Shown here in pieces: positions 33,698-42,148 of a DNA stretch of 64,000 bases. Each line of letters opens with the position of its first letter. The stretch's first letter is position 1. The notes under the pieces were generated by a model that searched no databases, was not told the origin of the DNA, and saw only the letters and a list, made by a program, of their open reading frames with translations. Origin of the DNA: Pseudonocardia alaniniphila (GTDB lineage: Bacteria > Actinomycetota > Actinomycetes > Mycobacteriales > Pseudonocardiaceae); contig NZ_JAKXMK010000030.1 in NCBI RefSeq assembly GCF_022524485.1, forward strand, positions 1 through 64,000, written 5' to 3'. The position numbers were made by a program, and so were the translations under genes.

Positions 33698-35895
33698 CCA
33701 CCACGACGACCGGCGCCGCTGTTCCCACCGAGCGGGTGGACGCCCACGCCAAGGTGACGGGTGCGCTGCGCTACGGCGCGGACCGCAACCCGCTCGGGGT
33801 GCTGCATGCCGCGTTCGCCATCGCGCGGGTGCCGAAGGGCCGGATCGCACGCCTGGACATCGCGAACGCCGAGGCCGTGCCGGGAGTGCGCCTCGTGCTC
33901 ACGCACGAGAGCGACCCCGGCGTGAAGTCCGGTGGCTTCATCATGGGCGGTGGGTACGGGTTCCAGAGCCGGCAGCCGCTGACCGACGATCGGATCGCCT
34001 ACTGGGGCCAGCCGATCGCCCTCGTGGTGGCCGACACCCTCGTCGCGGCGAACGAGGCGGCCGCGCTGGTCGAGGCGGTGTACGAGACCGAGGACAGCAG
34101 CCTCGACCTCGACGCCCCGGGCGCCGAGACGCTGGTGCAGGCCGAGGCGATCCCGCTGCCCTTCCTCGCCGACGTGGTGATCGGCGACGCTGACACGGTG
34201 CTCGGAGAGTGCGCCGTGCAGGTCGACTCCGTGTTCGACCTGCCTGTGCAGCACCAGAACCCGATGGAGCTGATCCACACCGTCGTCGAGTGGCGGGGCG
34301 ACACACTCGTGGTGCACGAGGGCACCCAGAACAGCGGCGCCGTTCGGAACGGGCTGGCCACGCAGCTGGGCATCGACCCCGCGCAGGTGGAGGTGATCTC
34401 GCCGTCCGCCGGGGGAGCGTTCGGGCAGAAGAACTCGCTGCAGCCGCACACCTGCCTCGCCGCGGTCGCGGCCCGCAGACTCGACCGCCCGGTGAAGCTG
34501 GTGCTGACCAGGGAGCAGTGCTTCCACGCAGCGAGCTTCCGCCCGTTGAGCAGGCACCGCGTGCGACTCGGAGCCGACGCGGCAGGCGTGCTGCGCGCAG
34601 CCGTGTACGAGATCGACCAGCAGACCTCGCGTCACGACCTCTTCCCGGCCACCTACACGGATATAGCATCCCGGCTCTACGGCATCCCCCACTTCCGGGG
34701 CCGGCAGCGGCTCGTGCGCACCGACGTACAGACGCCGGGGTACATGCGCGCCCCGCACGAGCACCCGGCCGCGTTCGCGATCGAGTCCGCTGTGGACGAG
34801 GTCGCCTACGCCGCAGGTATCGATCCCGTCGCGCTGCGGCTGGCCAACGACACCGCCACCGACCCGGTCACCGGCCACCCGTTCTCGTCCCGCTATCTCG
34901 CCGAGTGCCTGCGCCGTGGCGCCGACCGCTTCGGCTGGTCCCGACGGAGCCCGGAGCCCGGATCGATGCGCGCGGCCGACGGCACCGAGATCGGGTGGGG
35001 AGTCGCCGGTGGCGCCTATCCCGCCCACACGGTCGCCGCCGTCGCGAGGGCTCGCGTCGAGGCGGACGGGACGGTGCGCGTCGAGGCGGGTGGCCACGAG
35101 ATGGGCCAGGGCATCCGGACGGCGATCGTGCGCACCGTCGCGGCCGACCTCGGGATCCCGACCGACACCATCACCGTCGTCGTCGGTGACACCCGCTCGG
35201 TGCCGCAGCACCTCACTGCCGGATCGTGGGGTACCGCCAGCGCGTTGCCGGTGGTCGTGGACGCCCTCGCCGAGCTACGGCGCGAGCTGGGCGTGCCGGC
35301 GCAGGGGCCCGTCGATCTCGCCGCAGCGGTGGCAGCGCTCGGCGGCGCACCGGTCGAGGTGGAGACCACCCGCACCGCGCCGGGACAGCCACCCGAGAGC
35401 CTCGACCAGTTGCGCCGTGGTCTTGTGGCGCTCGCCGGGCCCGAGTACCCGCAGTTCAGCTCCTACAGCTGGATCGCTCACTTCGTGGAGGTCAGGATCG
35501 AGGCCACCACGCGGCGGGTGCGCGTGTCGCGCGTGGTCAGCGTTGCCGACTGCGGTCGCGTCGTCAGCCCGCGCACCGCCGAGAGCCAGGTGCGCGGGGG
35601 TGTGGTCTGGGGCATCGGCGCGACGTTGCGTGAGGCCACCGAGGTCGACCCGCGCTACGGCGGCTTCCTCAACACCTCGCTCGAGGAGTACCCCGTGCCC
35701 GTGAACGCCGATCTACTGGCCGACATCCACGTGGAGTTCATCGACGAGCCGGATTCGCTGCTCAACGGGCCTGGCGTGAAGGGCCTCGGCGAGGTCTCGA
35801 TGGTGGGGGTGGCGCCCGCCGTGGCGAACGCGGTGTTCCACGCGACGGGACACCGGATACGGCGCCTGCCCATCCGCCTGGAGGACCTGCTGTAA
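33694..35895 (+). CDS. paoC: Aldehyde/xanthine oxidoreductase molybdenum-binding subunit (PaoC-like)
   Basis: A 733-residue catalytic subunit carrying the molybdopterin cytosine dinucleotide cofactor. It shows GGAFGQKNSLQPHTCLAA, the QTPGYMRAPHEHPAAFAIES loop, the cofactor-binding GGHEMGQGIRTAIV, and near the C-terminus GVKGLGEVSMVG with the catalytic Glu. The length is that of PaoC/YagR. Probable activity is oxidation of aromatic or aliphatic aldehydes to acids. No XdhC/PaoD insertion chaperone gene is next to it, so maturation must use one encoded elsewhere. Confidence 0.93.
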   Translation: MTTTTTGAAVPTERVDAHAKVTGALRYGADRNPLGVLHAAFAIARVPKGRIARLDIANAEAVPGVRLVLTHESDPGVKSGGFIMGGGYGFQSRQPLTDDRIAYWGQPIALVVADTLVAANEAAALVEAVYETEDSSLDLDAPGAETLVQAEAIPLPFLADVVIGDADTVLGECAVQVDSVFDLPVQHQNPMELIHTVVEWRGDTLVVHEGTQNSGAVRNGLATQLGIDPAQVEVISPSAGGAFGQKNSLQPHTCLAAVAARRLDRPVKLVLTREQCFHAASFRPLSRHRVRLGADAAGVLRAAVYEIDQQTSRHDLFPATYTDIASRLYGIPHFRGRQRLVRTDVQTPGYMRAPHEHPAAFAIESAVDEVAYAAGIDPVALRLANDTATDPVTGHPFSSRYLAECLRRGADRFGWSRRSPEPGSMRAADGTEIGWGVAGGAYPAHTVAAVARARVEADGTVRVEAGGHEMGQGIRTAIVRTVAADLGIPTDTITVVVGDTRSVPQHLTAGSWGTASALPVVVDALAELRRELGVPAQGPVDLAAAVAALGGAPVEVETTRTAPGQPPESLDQLRRGLVALAGPEYPQFSSYSWIAHFVEVRIEATTRRVRVSRVVSVADCGRVVSPRTAESQVRGGVVWGIGATLREATEVDPRYGGFLNTSLEEYPVPVNADLLADIHVEFIDEPDSLLNGPGVKGLGEVSMVGVAPAVANAVFHATGHRIRRLPIRLEDLL

Positions 35896-35908
35896 ATAGC
35901 GAGCTCCC

Positions 35909-36640
35909 TCAGCCCGCCGCGGTTGCGGGGCGCCGCAGGGTGAGCAACTGCTCGTAGAACCCGCCGTAACCACGATCCGGATCCACGAGGTGCACCTCGA
36001 GGATCCAGTGACACACCCGGCCGACACGGTCGGTCCTGCGCATCGGCCCGGTGCTGCCCGGGGCGATGTAGCTGTCGATCCGTTCCCCGTCGATCGTCTC
36101 GTGGGGGAACTCGCCGACGAGGTGGCCGCTGTGCACACCCCCGAAGCGCCACCCGGCTTCCTCGGACGCCCCGACGACGTACTGGTAGAGCTCCGCGCCG
36201 CTGATCTCGTCGTGCGTCTCGAAGAAGGCGCGACCGGCGTCGAATATCCGCGGCAGGTCGGCCTGCAGCTGTAGCTTCCGCGGGTCGTCGCCGAGCACGA
36301 ACGTCCGCCCGAAGTCGGCCTCCCACTCCGAGAAGATGGGCCCGAAGTCGAGGAAGACGATGTCGTCCCCGGCGAGGGCGCGGTCCGGTGGGTTCTCCCG
36401 ATAGGGCTGCAGGGTGTTCGGGCCGGAACGCACGATCCGCTTGTGCCAGTGGCGGCTCACCCCGAACAGGTCCGCGGCCAGATCCCGCACGTCGTCGCTC
36501 ACCTGGGCCTCGCGGCGGCCGGGGGCGATGATGCCCCGCCGCGCGACCTCGGCGAACAGCGCCTCCGCCTTCTCCTCGGCCTCGACCAGCTGCCGGGCTC
36601 GCTCTGCTTCGTCCGCGCTGCGATCCGCTGTGGGTGCCAT
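35909..36640 (-). CDS. M24 family metallopeptidase (Xaa-Pro peptidase fold)
   Basis: A 243-residue pita-bread-fold enzyme. Metal ligands appear in order: Asp and Asp in FLDFGPIFSEWEADFGRT, His in GVHSGHLVGEFPHE, Glu in ILEVHLVDP, and the terminal Glu in GGFYEQLL. The N-terminal helical segment is short, with no creatinase-type N-domain. It may be a peptidase or a non-peptide hydrolase of the same fold. The ATG at 36640 has a GGAAAG element; the 12-base tandem repeat and palindrome just upstream would otherwise fall within coding sequence. It follows the aminotransferase gene on the same strand. Confidence 0.82.
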   Translation of the reverse strand: MAPTADRSADEAERARQLVEAEEKAEALFAEVARRGIIAPGRREAQVSDDVRDLAADLFGVSRHWHKRIVRSGPNTLQPYRENPPDRALAGDDIVFLDFGPIFSEWEADFGRTFVLGDDPRKLQLQADLPRIFDAGRAFFETHDEISGAELYQYVVGASEEAGWRFGGVHSGHLVGEFPHETIDGERIDSYIAPGSTGPMRRTDRVGRVCHWILEVHLVDPDRGYGGFYEQLLTLRRPATAAG

Positions 36641-36660
36641 CAGCTTTCCGTTACTCCGTT

Positions 36661-36690
36661 TCTGCGGAATATTCTGCGGAATATTTCCGC
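36661..36690. promoter_or_regulatory. 12-base tandem repeat and palindromic operator upstream of M24 gene
   Basis: TCTGCGGAATAT is repeated exactly at 36661-36672 and 36673-36684. The second copy forms part of the perfect 15-base palindrome GCGGAATATTTCCGC (36676-36690, TAT centre). It lies 36-50 bases upstream of the M24 start and is unusually AT-rich for this DNA, as expected of a promoter/operator. Confidence 0.6.
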
Positions 36691-36795
36691 GTCCACGGAG
36701 AAGCCTGACGAGTTGTGGGATCCGGCGCAACCGCCGGTGGGGATCACCGATCCGGAGAATGCGCTCGCGGGGGCATCACCCCCGCACCGCGGGAT

Positions 36796-37962
36796 TCAGA
36801 CCCGTGCCCGCAGCCAGGTGCGGAACGCGTCGAGCCCCGGCTCGGGATCACTCCGGCCGACGCCGACCCGGAAATGGTCGGGCGGGGTCGCGGTGAGCTG
36901 TGAGCGGTAGATGCTCGCCGGGAGGAGAAGAACACCAGCTTCGTTCACGAGGTCGGCGCAGAACCTCTCGACCCCGTCGGCACCCTTGTAACGCAGGTAC
37001 GTGACGCACCCGCCGTCCGGTGCGTGCCAGTCGAACAGCGAGTCGAACTCGGTGAAGAAGCTCTCGAAGACCGGAAGGTTGGCGGCGATGATCGCGCGGT
37101 TGCGCTCCAGGATTGTCTCCCGCGCCTTCACGGCGATGCGGGCGAGGATCTCGGAGGGCGCCGAGTTGCAGATGGTGGTGTAGTGCTTGGCGCGCTCCAG
37201 GCGGGAGAGCAGCTCCCGGTCCCGGCAGACGATCCACCCGACGCGCAATCCGGGCAGCCCGAGCGACTTCGACGTGACGTTCAGCGAGAGCGCCCGCTCC
37301 GAGAGGTCGGTCGCGTTGGGGAGGGTGCGGCGCTGGTCGAGCTCGAGGCCGCGATACACCTCGTCGCTGAACAGATGGATGCCGCGCTCGTCGCACAGCT
37401 GCGCGAGCCGGGCGAACTCCGCTGCGTCCATGACCTTGCCGGTCGGGTTGTGCGGAAAGTTGACCGAGACCACCCGCGTGCCGGGTCGTAGCGCGGCCTT
37501 GACCTCGTCGACGTCGAGGTTCCAGTCGTTCTCCGGTCTGAGGGCGACGCCCGTGACGGAACACAAGGCGAGCGGCACCGTCTCCGCCGCCTGGTAGTTG
37601 GGCGTGACGACGACGGCGTGGTCATCGGGGCCGAGCAGCACCTGCATCGCGAGGTAGAGGCCTTCCTCGGCGCCGGCGAAGCAGAGGACGTCGTCGGATT
37701 CGGCCGCCGAGTACATCTCGGCGATGGCCTGCCGGAGCGCAGGGTCGCCGAATGTCTCGGTGTACCCGAGCGACAACGTCTCCCACGCCGCGCGGTCGTG
37801 GTCATCCGCCAGCGCGAGCAGCTCGGTCATCGTCATCGTCTGCGCGTCGGACGCGGTGAGGTGGTACCGCGCCGTGAACTCCCAGCGCGAGAAGTAGGTC
37901 TCGAGTTGGAAGTCGGGCAAGGGGGTCACGACATCGGGCCCTTCGGATCGAGCTGTGGGCAT
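36796..37962 (-). CDS. PLP-dependent aminotransferase, class I/II
   Basis: A 388-residue fold-type I aminotransferase. The N-terminal FQLETYFSRWEFTARYHLTA is typical of a small aminotransferase group often seen with amino acid or peptide natural-product genes. The PLP site shows NFPHNPTGK, DEVYRG and the Schiff-base Lys in VTSKSLGLPGLRVGW; an Arg for the substrate carboxylate lies in FRVGVG. ATG 37962 is listed, but an in-frame GTG at 37929 has a better ribosome site (AAGGG 11 bases before). It precedes the M24 gene on the same strand. The amino donor and product are unknown. Confidence 0.87.
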   Translation of the reverse strand: MPTARSEGPDVVTPLPDFQLETYFSRWEFTARYHLTASDAQTMTMTELLALADDHDRAAWETLSLGYTETFGDPALRQAIAEMYSAAESDDVLCFAGAEEGLYLAMQVLLGPDDHAVVVTPNYQAAETVPLALCSVTGVALRPENDWNLDVDEVKAALRPGTRVVSVNFPHNPTGKVMDAAEFARLAQLCDERGIHLFSDEVYRGLELDQRRTLPNATDLSERALSLNVTSKSLGLPGLRVGWIVCRDRELLSRLERAKHYTTICNSAPSEILARIAVKARETILERNRAIIAANLPVFESFFTEFDSLFDWHAPDGGCVTYLRYKGADGVERFCADLVNEAGVLLLPASIYRSQLTATPPDHFRVGVGRSDPEPGLDAFRTWLRARV

Positions 37963-38227
37963 GATCTGCGCCGGACTTGGTCGTCTCGACGCCTCATCAG
38001 CTGTGATGAGCGCCCATCCTTCCCCTCTGCGCTGCGGCCGAGGACGACGACCCGCTCGTGACAACCGGCGGACGGCGGCCATCTGCTGGATACGGGCGTG
38101 AAGGGTGTGAAAAAGAAGACCCGAAGTGACACCCGTTTTGTCCGGTTCGCGATAACTTCGTGCGCGTGGCTTGTTCGGAGCGTGGAAACCCTGTAACGGA
38201 CCGTGGTCAGCGGTCGAGTGCACCGCC

Positions 38228-38347
38228 GTGGACCAGGAGCGCAGTGCCCGTGATCTCGTCAGCCTCGTTTCCGGTCCGATCTCGCCCATCCGGCTCCTCG
38301 TGAGCGTGGGACGGGGCGACGCGGCACTCGACTGGGGCGCGGACTGA
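38228..38347 (+). CDS. Possible 39-aa leader ORF coupled to hypothetical gene
   Basis: A GTG-started frame of 39 residues (beginning VDQERSARDLVSLVSG and ending in GAALDWGAD-like acidic sequence) whose TGA overlaps the next ATG as TGATG. The amphipathic composition and the stop-start overlap are the only support. It may be a true small gene, a coupling leader, or the N-terminus of the next protein separated by a frameshift. Confidence 0.3.
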   Translation: MDQERSARDLVSLVSGPISPIRLLVSVGRGDAALDWGAD

Positions 38348-39243
38348 TGTGCCGCGAGTACTGCGGCGAACTGCGGCGTCTGGAGCCCGCGTCCCGCCCG
38401 GTGATCGACGTCCTCCAACGCCGGGGCATTCTGCATCCGATCACCGCGGAGTCCGGCCAGTCCCTGGCCGAGCTGCTGATGAAGTGCCTGACCGAGCCCC
38501 GAGCCCGGGGGATGGACCGGCGCCATGTCTATTGGGGCCTGCTCGAGCGGATCCACCGCCCGGCGAGCAACACGCAGATCGTGAACGTCGAGTTCACGGG
38601 CGGACAGCTCGACACGACGACGTGCGTCTCTGCCGCTCATGTCCTGCCTCTGATCTCCGAGACGCCGGGCGAGTACGCGCGCATCGTGGAAGGGCTCACC
38701 TCGCCGGTGATGGGGTTCTGGATCGTGCGGCCGCTTCGTCGCGAGGTGATCAAGCAACGGATGCTGTGGTTGGAGGGGACCTTCAACGCACTCCTGATCT
38801 CCGAGAACGAGCTGGGGATCTGGGTCAAGCCCGACGGGGGCGCCCCTGCGCGTGCGCTCCGCGAGCACGGCGGGCGGCTGTTCCGCGAGTACGACTTCGG
38901 AGCGAGGGCCGGGAAGAACAGCCGGCTGCTCGTCGATGTCATGGTGCAGTCGGCCCTGACGAACTACGCGATGCGCGGCAGGTACGACAGCGCCGCGGAC
39001 AACGATCGGATGACCGGTGCACGAGGCGTGCCGCGCCCGGGCTGGGGCTCGGGCGCGGGTTCGACCGACGAGTACCGGTCCTTGATCCGGGAGGTCGTGC
39101 ACGGGCAGGCGCCGCGGCTCCCGACCCGTGGCAGTCCCGTGCTCGGCGAGATGACCGAGGAACAGGCGTTGCACGCGCTGGAGGACAGGTGGACGGGCGG
39201 CCACCACCTCGAGAGACCGTTCACGATCGACATCGACGCCTGA
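38347..39243 (+). CDS. Hypothetical protein (298 aa)
   Basis: I do not recognise this 298-residue protein. It appears soluble and alpha/beta, with no signal peptide. Segments with real-protein character include RPVIDVLQRRGILHPITAES, HVYWGLLERI, MGFWIVRPLRREVIKQRM, LEGTFNALLISENELGIWVK and SRLLVDVMVQSALTNYAM. The opposite strand is open over the same span but is His/Arg/Asp-repetitive, as expected of a shadow. The start ATG overlaps the stop of a short upstream frame. It lies between the aminotransferase (divergent) and the DUF222-HNH gene (convergent). A replication, defence or transcription role cannot be argued from what is seen. Confidence 0.6.
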   Translation: MCREYCGELRRLEPASRPVIDVLQRRGILHPITAESGQSLAELLMKCLTEPRARGMDRRHVYWGLLERIHRPASNTQIVNVEFTGGQLDTTTCVSAAHVLPLISETPGEYARIVEGLTSPVMGFWIVRPLRREVIKQRMLWLEGTFNALLISENELGIWVKPDGGAPARALREHGGRLFREYDFGARAGKNSRLLVDVMVQSALTNYAMRGRYDSAADNDRMTGARGVPRPGWGSGAGSTDEYRSLIREVVHGQAPRLPTRGSPVLGEMTEEQALHALEDRWTGGHHLERPFTIDIDA

Positions 39244-39271
39244 CATCGACCCGTCACGGTTCACCGCATGC

Positions 39272-40600
39272 TCAGAACGGTGGTGGTTCATCGTCGGCTG
39301 CCGTGCTGGGGCGGGGTTCGGTGAGTGGTGGTGGGTCGACCCGGTAGGTGTGGCCGCTGGGTGTGGTCCAGATGATCGATCCGTCGACGTGTTGGTTGAC
39401 GCTCCACCCGGGGTAGCCCTTCAGCCGGTGGTGCGGTCGGCATTTGGGTCCGAGGTTGGCGGCCGAGGTGGGGCCTTGGTCGTTGGTGGGGTTGTAGGGC
39501 TGGTTGTGGTCGAGGTCGCACAGGTGTGCGGGTACGCGGCAGCCGGGGTGTTGGCAGTGCTGGTGGCGGGCGATGAGGTGTTCGGTCAGGTGTGGTGGTG
39601 GTCGGTAGCGGGTGGTGCCGTAGTCGAGCAGGGCGCCGCTGAGGGGGTCGGTGACCAGTCGGCGCCAGACACTCTCCGGATCCGCCGCCAACTCCCGAGC
39701 CTGCTCGGCGGGGATCGGCCCGTAGCCGGCGAGTTCGCCGGGTTCGTCACTGGTCCCGCGCAGGGTGTCGAGTGGGACGGTGACCCGGATCTGCACCGAC
39801 ACCTTGTTGGTCACCGTGGGTACCCCGCCGTCGGGTGTGATCCCGGGAAGCCGCTCCGATCCTGGCACCGGCGCGTCCGGCCGGGAGATCGGGAAGCTGT
39901 CGTCGAGGGACCGGGCCTGGTTGGCGGGCGGGGTGGTGTCTGTCGATGTGTGGGCGGGAGCCTTCTGGGTGTCTGCAGGGTCGGTAGTCGCGATGACGGA
40001 GGAGACGGCCGAAGTGGTGGCGGCGCTGTTCTCGGCCACTTGCTGGCTGGCGGTGCTACAGAACCCGGTCTCGCGCAACACCAGATCCACCAACGCATCC
40101 GCCCGCCGCGCCGCCATCGACCGCTCATCCGCACTCCCGCAGCCGCGGGCATGCTGATCCAACACGGCGAACGTGCCCACCGCCTCGGCCGCCGGCAACG
40201 TCGCCGACAGGGTGGCCATGCCGTCGCGTTCCGGATAGAGAACGACCCCGCGCTCACGGCGCTTGCGTTCCCGCCGTCGCAGCGCGGCTTCTGAGTCCGC
40301 GCGCAGGACGGCGCGTCGGACCGCGGCGCGCAACTGGCCGTTGGTCTGCTCCGGTGCCTGCGGCAACACCTTCTGTTCGACCACCGCCGCCGCGGCGGCA
40401 TCGAGGTCGGCGCAGCCATCGGTGATGATCCGCGCCTTGGTCAGCGTGATCGCCCCGGCATGCAACGCGGCGAACGTGGCCGGGAACTCCTCGACCAGTT
40501 GCCGGGCCTCACCGACCCGCCACGCGGCCCCGCCGGGGGAGAGCCGCAGCATCAACGCGACCTCGGCCTGCGCGGACTCCACCGCCTGCACCGCGTTCAT
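39272..40600 (-). CDS. DUF222/13E12-family HNH endonuclease, C-terminal part
   Basis: A 442-residue frame covering most of a DUF222-HNH (13E12 repeat) protein. The DUF222 helices run through EVALMLRLSPGGAAWRVGEA and FPATFAALHAGAITLTKARI. A long Thr/Pro/Ala-rich linker follows (~200-265), then the HNH nuclease with CRVPAHLCDLDHNQPYNP, LGPKCRPHHRLKGYPG. Normal family members begin with an extra ~80 residues; here that part is a separate frame (40597-40839) whose TGA overlaps this ATG (ATGA). The gene is thus either split by a frameshift or expressed as a coupled pair. These genes are multicopy in mycobacteria and are SOS-induced. Confidence 0.85.
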   Translation of the reverse strand: MNAVQAVESAQAEVALMLRLSPGGAAWRVGEARQLVEEFPATFAALHAGAITLTKARIITDGCADLDAAAAAVVEQKVLPQAPEQTNGQLRAAVRRAVLRADSEAALRRRERKRRERGVVLYPERDGMATLSATLPAAEAVGTFAVLDQHARGCGSADERSMAARRADALVDLVLRETGFCSTASQQVAENSAATTSAVSSVIATTDPADTQKAPAHTSTDTTPPANQARSLDDSFPISRPDAPVPGSERLPGITPDGGVPTVTNKVSVQIRVTVPLDTLRGTSDEPGELAGYGPIPAEQARELAADPESVWRRLVTDPLSGALLDYGTTRYRPPPHLTEHLIARHQHCQHPGCRVPAHLCDLDHNQPYNPTNDQGPTSAANLGPKCRPHHRLKGYPGWSVNQHVDGSIIWTTPSGHTYRVDPPPLTEPRPSTAADDEPPPF

Positions 40601-40839
40601 CCCGCGGCCGGGGTGGTTTCGGCGGAGGCGACGAACTGGGCGATCTCCTCGTACTGGCGGGCCTGGGCCCAGGCGATGATTTTCTCCCAGCCCCCGATCC
40701 GTTCCAGCAGTTCGAACCGGTCGGAGGTCGGCCCGGCTTGGGCCAGGAGCATGGTCATGATCCCGTCGGGGGTGTACCCGGACCAGGACAGCGGTGCGGT
40801 CTGCGGGTCGGGCGCAGTCTCCACACCAATCTCGAACAT
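40597..40839 (-). CDS. DUF222/13E12-family protein, N-terminal part (split gene)
   Basis: An 80-residue frame beginning MFEIGVETAPDP, with the family-typical helix FELLERIGGWEKIIAWAQARQYEEIAQF, and ending TTPAAG. It continues logically into the frame at 39272-40600, with a 4-base ATGA junction in the other phase. The start codon lies inside a perfect LexA box (40832-40847), the layout reported for mycobacterial 13E12 genes, which supports ATG 40839. A sequencing or natural frameshift near 40600 would restore a single ~520-residue protein. Confidence 0.75.
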   Translation of the reverse strand: MFEIGVETAPDPQTAPLSWSGYTPDGIMTMLLAQAGPTSDRFELLERIGGWEKIIAWAQARQYEEIAQFVASAETTPAAG

Positions 40840-40847
40840 GTGTTCGA
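40832..40847. promoter_or_regulatory. LexA SOS box over the HNH gene start
   Basis: TCGAACATGTGTTCGA is an exact match to the actinobacterial SOS box TCGAAC-N4-GTTCGA. It overlaps the ATG of the N-terminal DUF222 frame. LexA bound here would block transcription or initiation until DNA damage. Confidence 0.88.
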
Positions 40848-41114
40848 GTCTAGCCCCGGGCACCGACAATTCCGGCCCGCCGTGCCGCTGCCCAGCAACC
40901 ACGCGAGGGACGGGCTTGGTCAGCTCCGCAATAGGGCGAACATCAACGGCGATTCGCGGACGAGAGGCGAGCGACTGGCGACGGAGCTGTCATGCGACGA
41001 CCGTCCAGCCCCGCCCGCGGGAGAGCTCCGTGTGTGCATCTTCCCGGTGGTTCGCTGCCCTCGTGCTCACGCCCGTGACTGCCGTGCGTCAGATCCACGT
41101 TCGCGCGGCGTCGC

Positions 41115-41951
41115 TCACTTCGCCGTGAGCTGCCGGAGGAACCACTGCGTCAGGATCTCGTCGACCGCCTTGGCCGTGGGCAGCTGCGGGGCCGGTTCCA
41201 GGCCGGGCTCGTCGGCCAGCGGGTGCGCCAGGCCCGGCACGGTCCTCAGCTCGACCTCGTCCGGGTCGGCGTACCGCCTGTGTAGCGCGTCGACCAGCGC
41301 AGCCGCGTCCGTCCGCAGCGCCGGGTGGTCCAGCTCGCCGCTGACGAGCAGCAGCGGAGTGTCCGCCGCGATGTCTCCGGCTCGGGCGACGAAGTCCAGT
41401 TCGTCGGCGGTCGTGCGGGATTCGACGGTCCACGGATACTCCAGCTCGGAGCCGGCCATGTCGCGGTGGACGAGCCCGATGACGGACCGAATCCGCACAG
41501 CCGGATTGACCAGCGCGACCGCCGTGATCGGGGCCCGGCGGGTGGCCAGCACCTCCAGCGCCACGGCACCGCCGAGCGAACCGCCCAGGATGCCGATCGG
41601 CTCGTCGTCGACGGGAAGCTGATCGCGCAGCGCGACCAGCGCGGCCGGGAACTCGTCGGCCGCTTGGTGGACGAACGGGGCCAGGAAAGCCATCAAGGCG
41701 TCCTTGCGGGCGAGTTCGAGAATGGCGTCGACGCGGCCGTCGACCATCCGTGCACCACACATCGGCATGCCCAGGTGCACCCGCCAGGCGGGCACCCCGC
41801 TCATGGGCAACGCGGCCGCGAAGGCCGCGTCCGTGCGCGGCGCGTCCAGCATGTGCCAGGTCACGATCAACGGTGCGGGGCCGTCGGTGGCGCCGGTCGG
41901 TGGGAGAGCCGTGAACGGTACGCCCGCCGCGGTACCGGTGATCGTTTCCAT
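41115..41951 (-). CDS. Alpha/beta hydrolase
   Basis: A 278-residue alpha/beta-hydrolase-fold protein. The nucleophile elbow is GILGGSLGGAVAL, with a serine in the usual GxSxG position (GGSLGG). A later Asp lies in VSGELDHPALR and the catalytic His in VPGLAHPLADEPG, completing a dienelactone-hydrolase-like triad. The start is well set by GGAGGACAC immediately before ATG 41951. It lies at the end of the hexarate-catabolism block on the same strand as the glucarate dehydratase but about 200 bases downstream of it; whether it opens a lactone intermediate is conjecture. Confidence 0.85.
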   Translation of the reverse strand: METITGTAAGVPFTALPPTGATDGPAPLIVTWHMLDAPRTDAAFAAALPMSGVPAWRVHLGMPMCGARMVDGRVDAILELARKDALMAFLAPFVHQAADEFPAALVALRDQLPVDDEPIGILGGSLGGAVALEVLATRRAPITAVALVNPAVRIRSVIGLVHRDMAGSELEYPWTVESRTTADELDFVARAGDIAADTPLLLVSGELDHPALRTDAAALVDALHRRYADPDEVELRTVPGLAHPLADEPGLEPAPQLPTAKAVDEILTQWFLRQLTAK

Positions 41952-42148
41952 GTGTCCTCCAGCGGTTTCGTGGCCTGCCAGGCGACCGTAGAGAGCTGGA
42001 CGGGCCGCGGATCCCCTTTCCGCCAACGGCGAAACCAACCGCACAGATCATCCGTGGCCCTCGCAGCGCCCGGGGTGACCTCGCAAAGCCTGGCGTGCTG
42101 CGAGGACGCGCGACGGGCTGCGACGTCGCTAGTGTCCGAGCCGGGAGA

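Noticed and set aside
37963-39291. Long minus-strand open frame extending the aminotransferase by over 440 codons
   Set aside because: Its sequence is a repetitive Arg/His/Asp/Pro shadow of the plus-strand hypothetical gene, and the aminotransferase fold begins at about 37962 or 37929.
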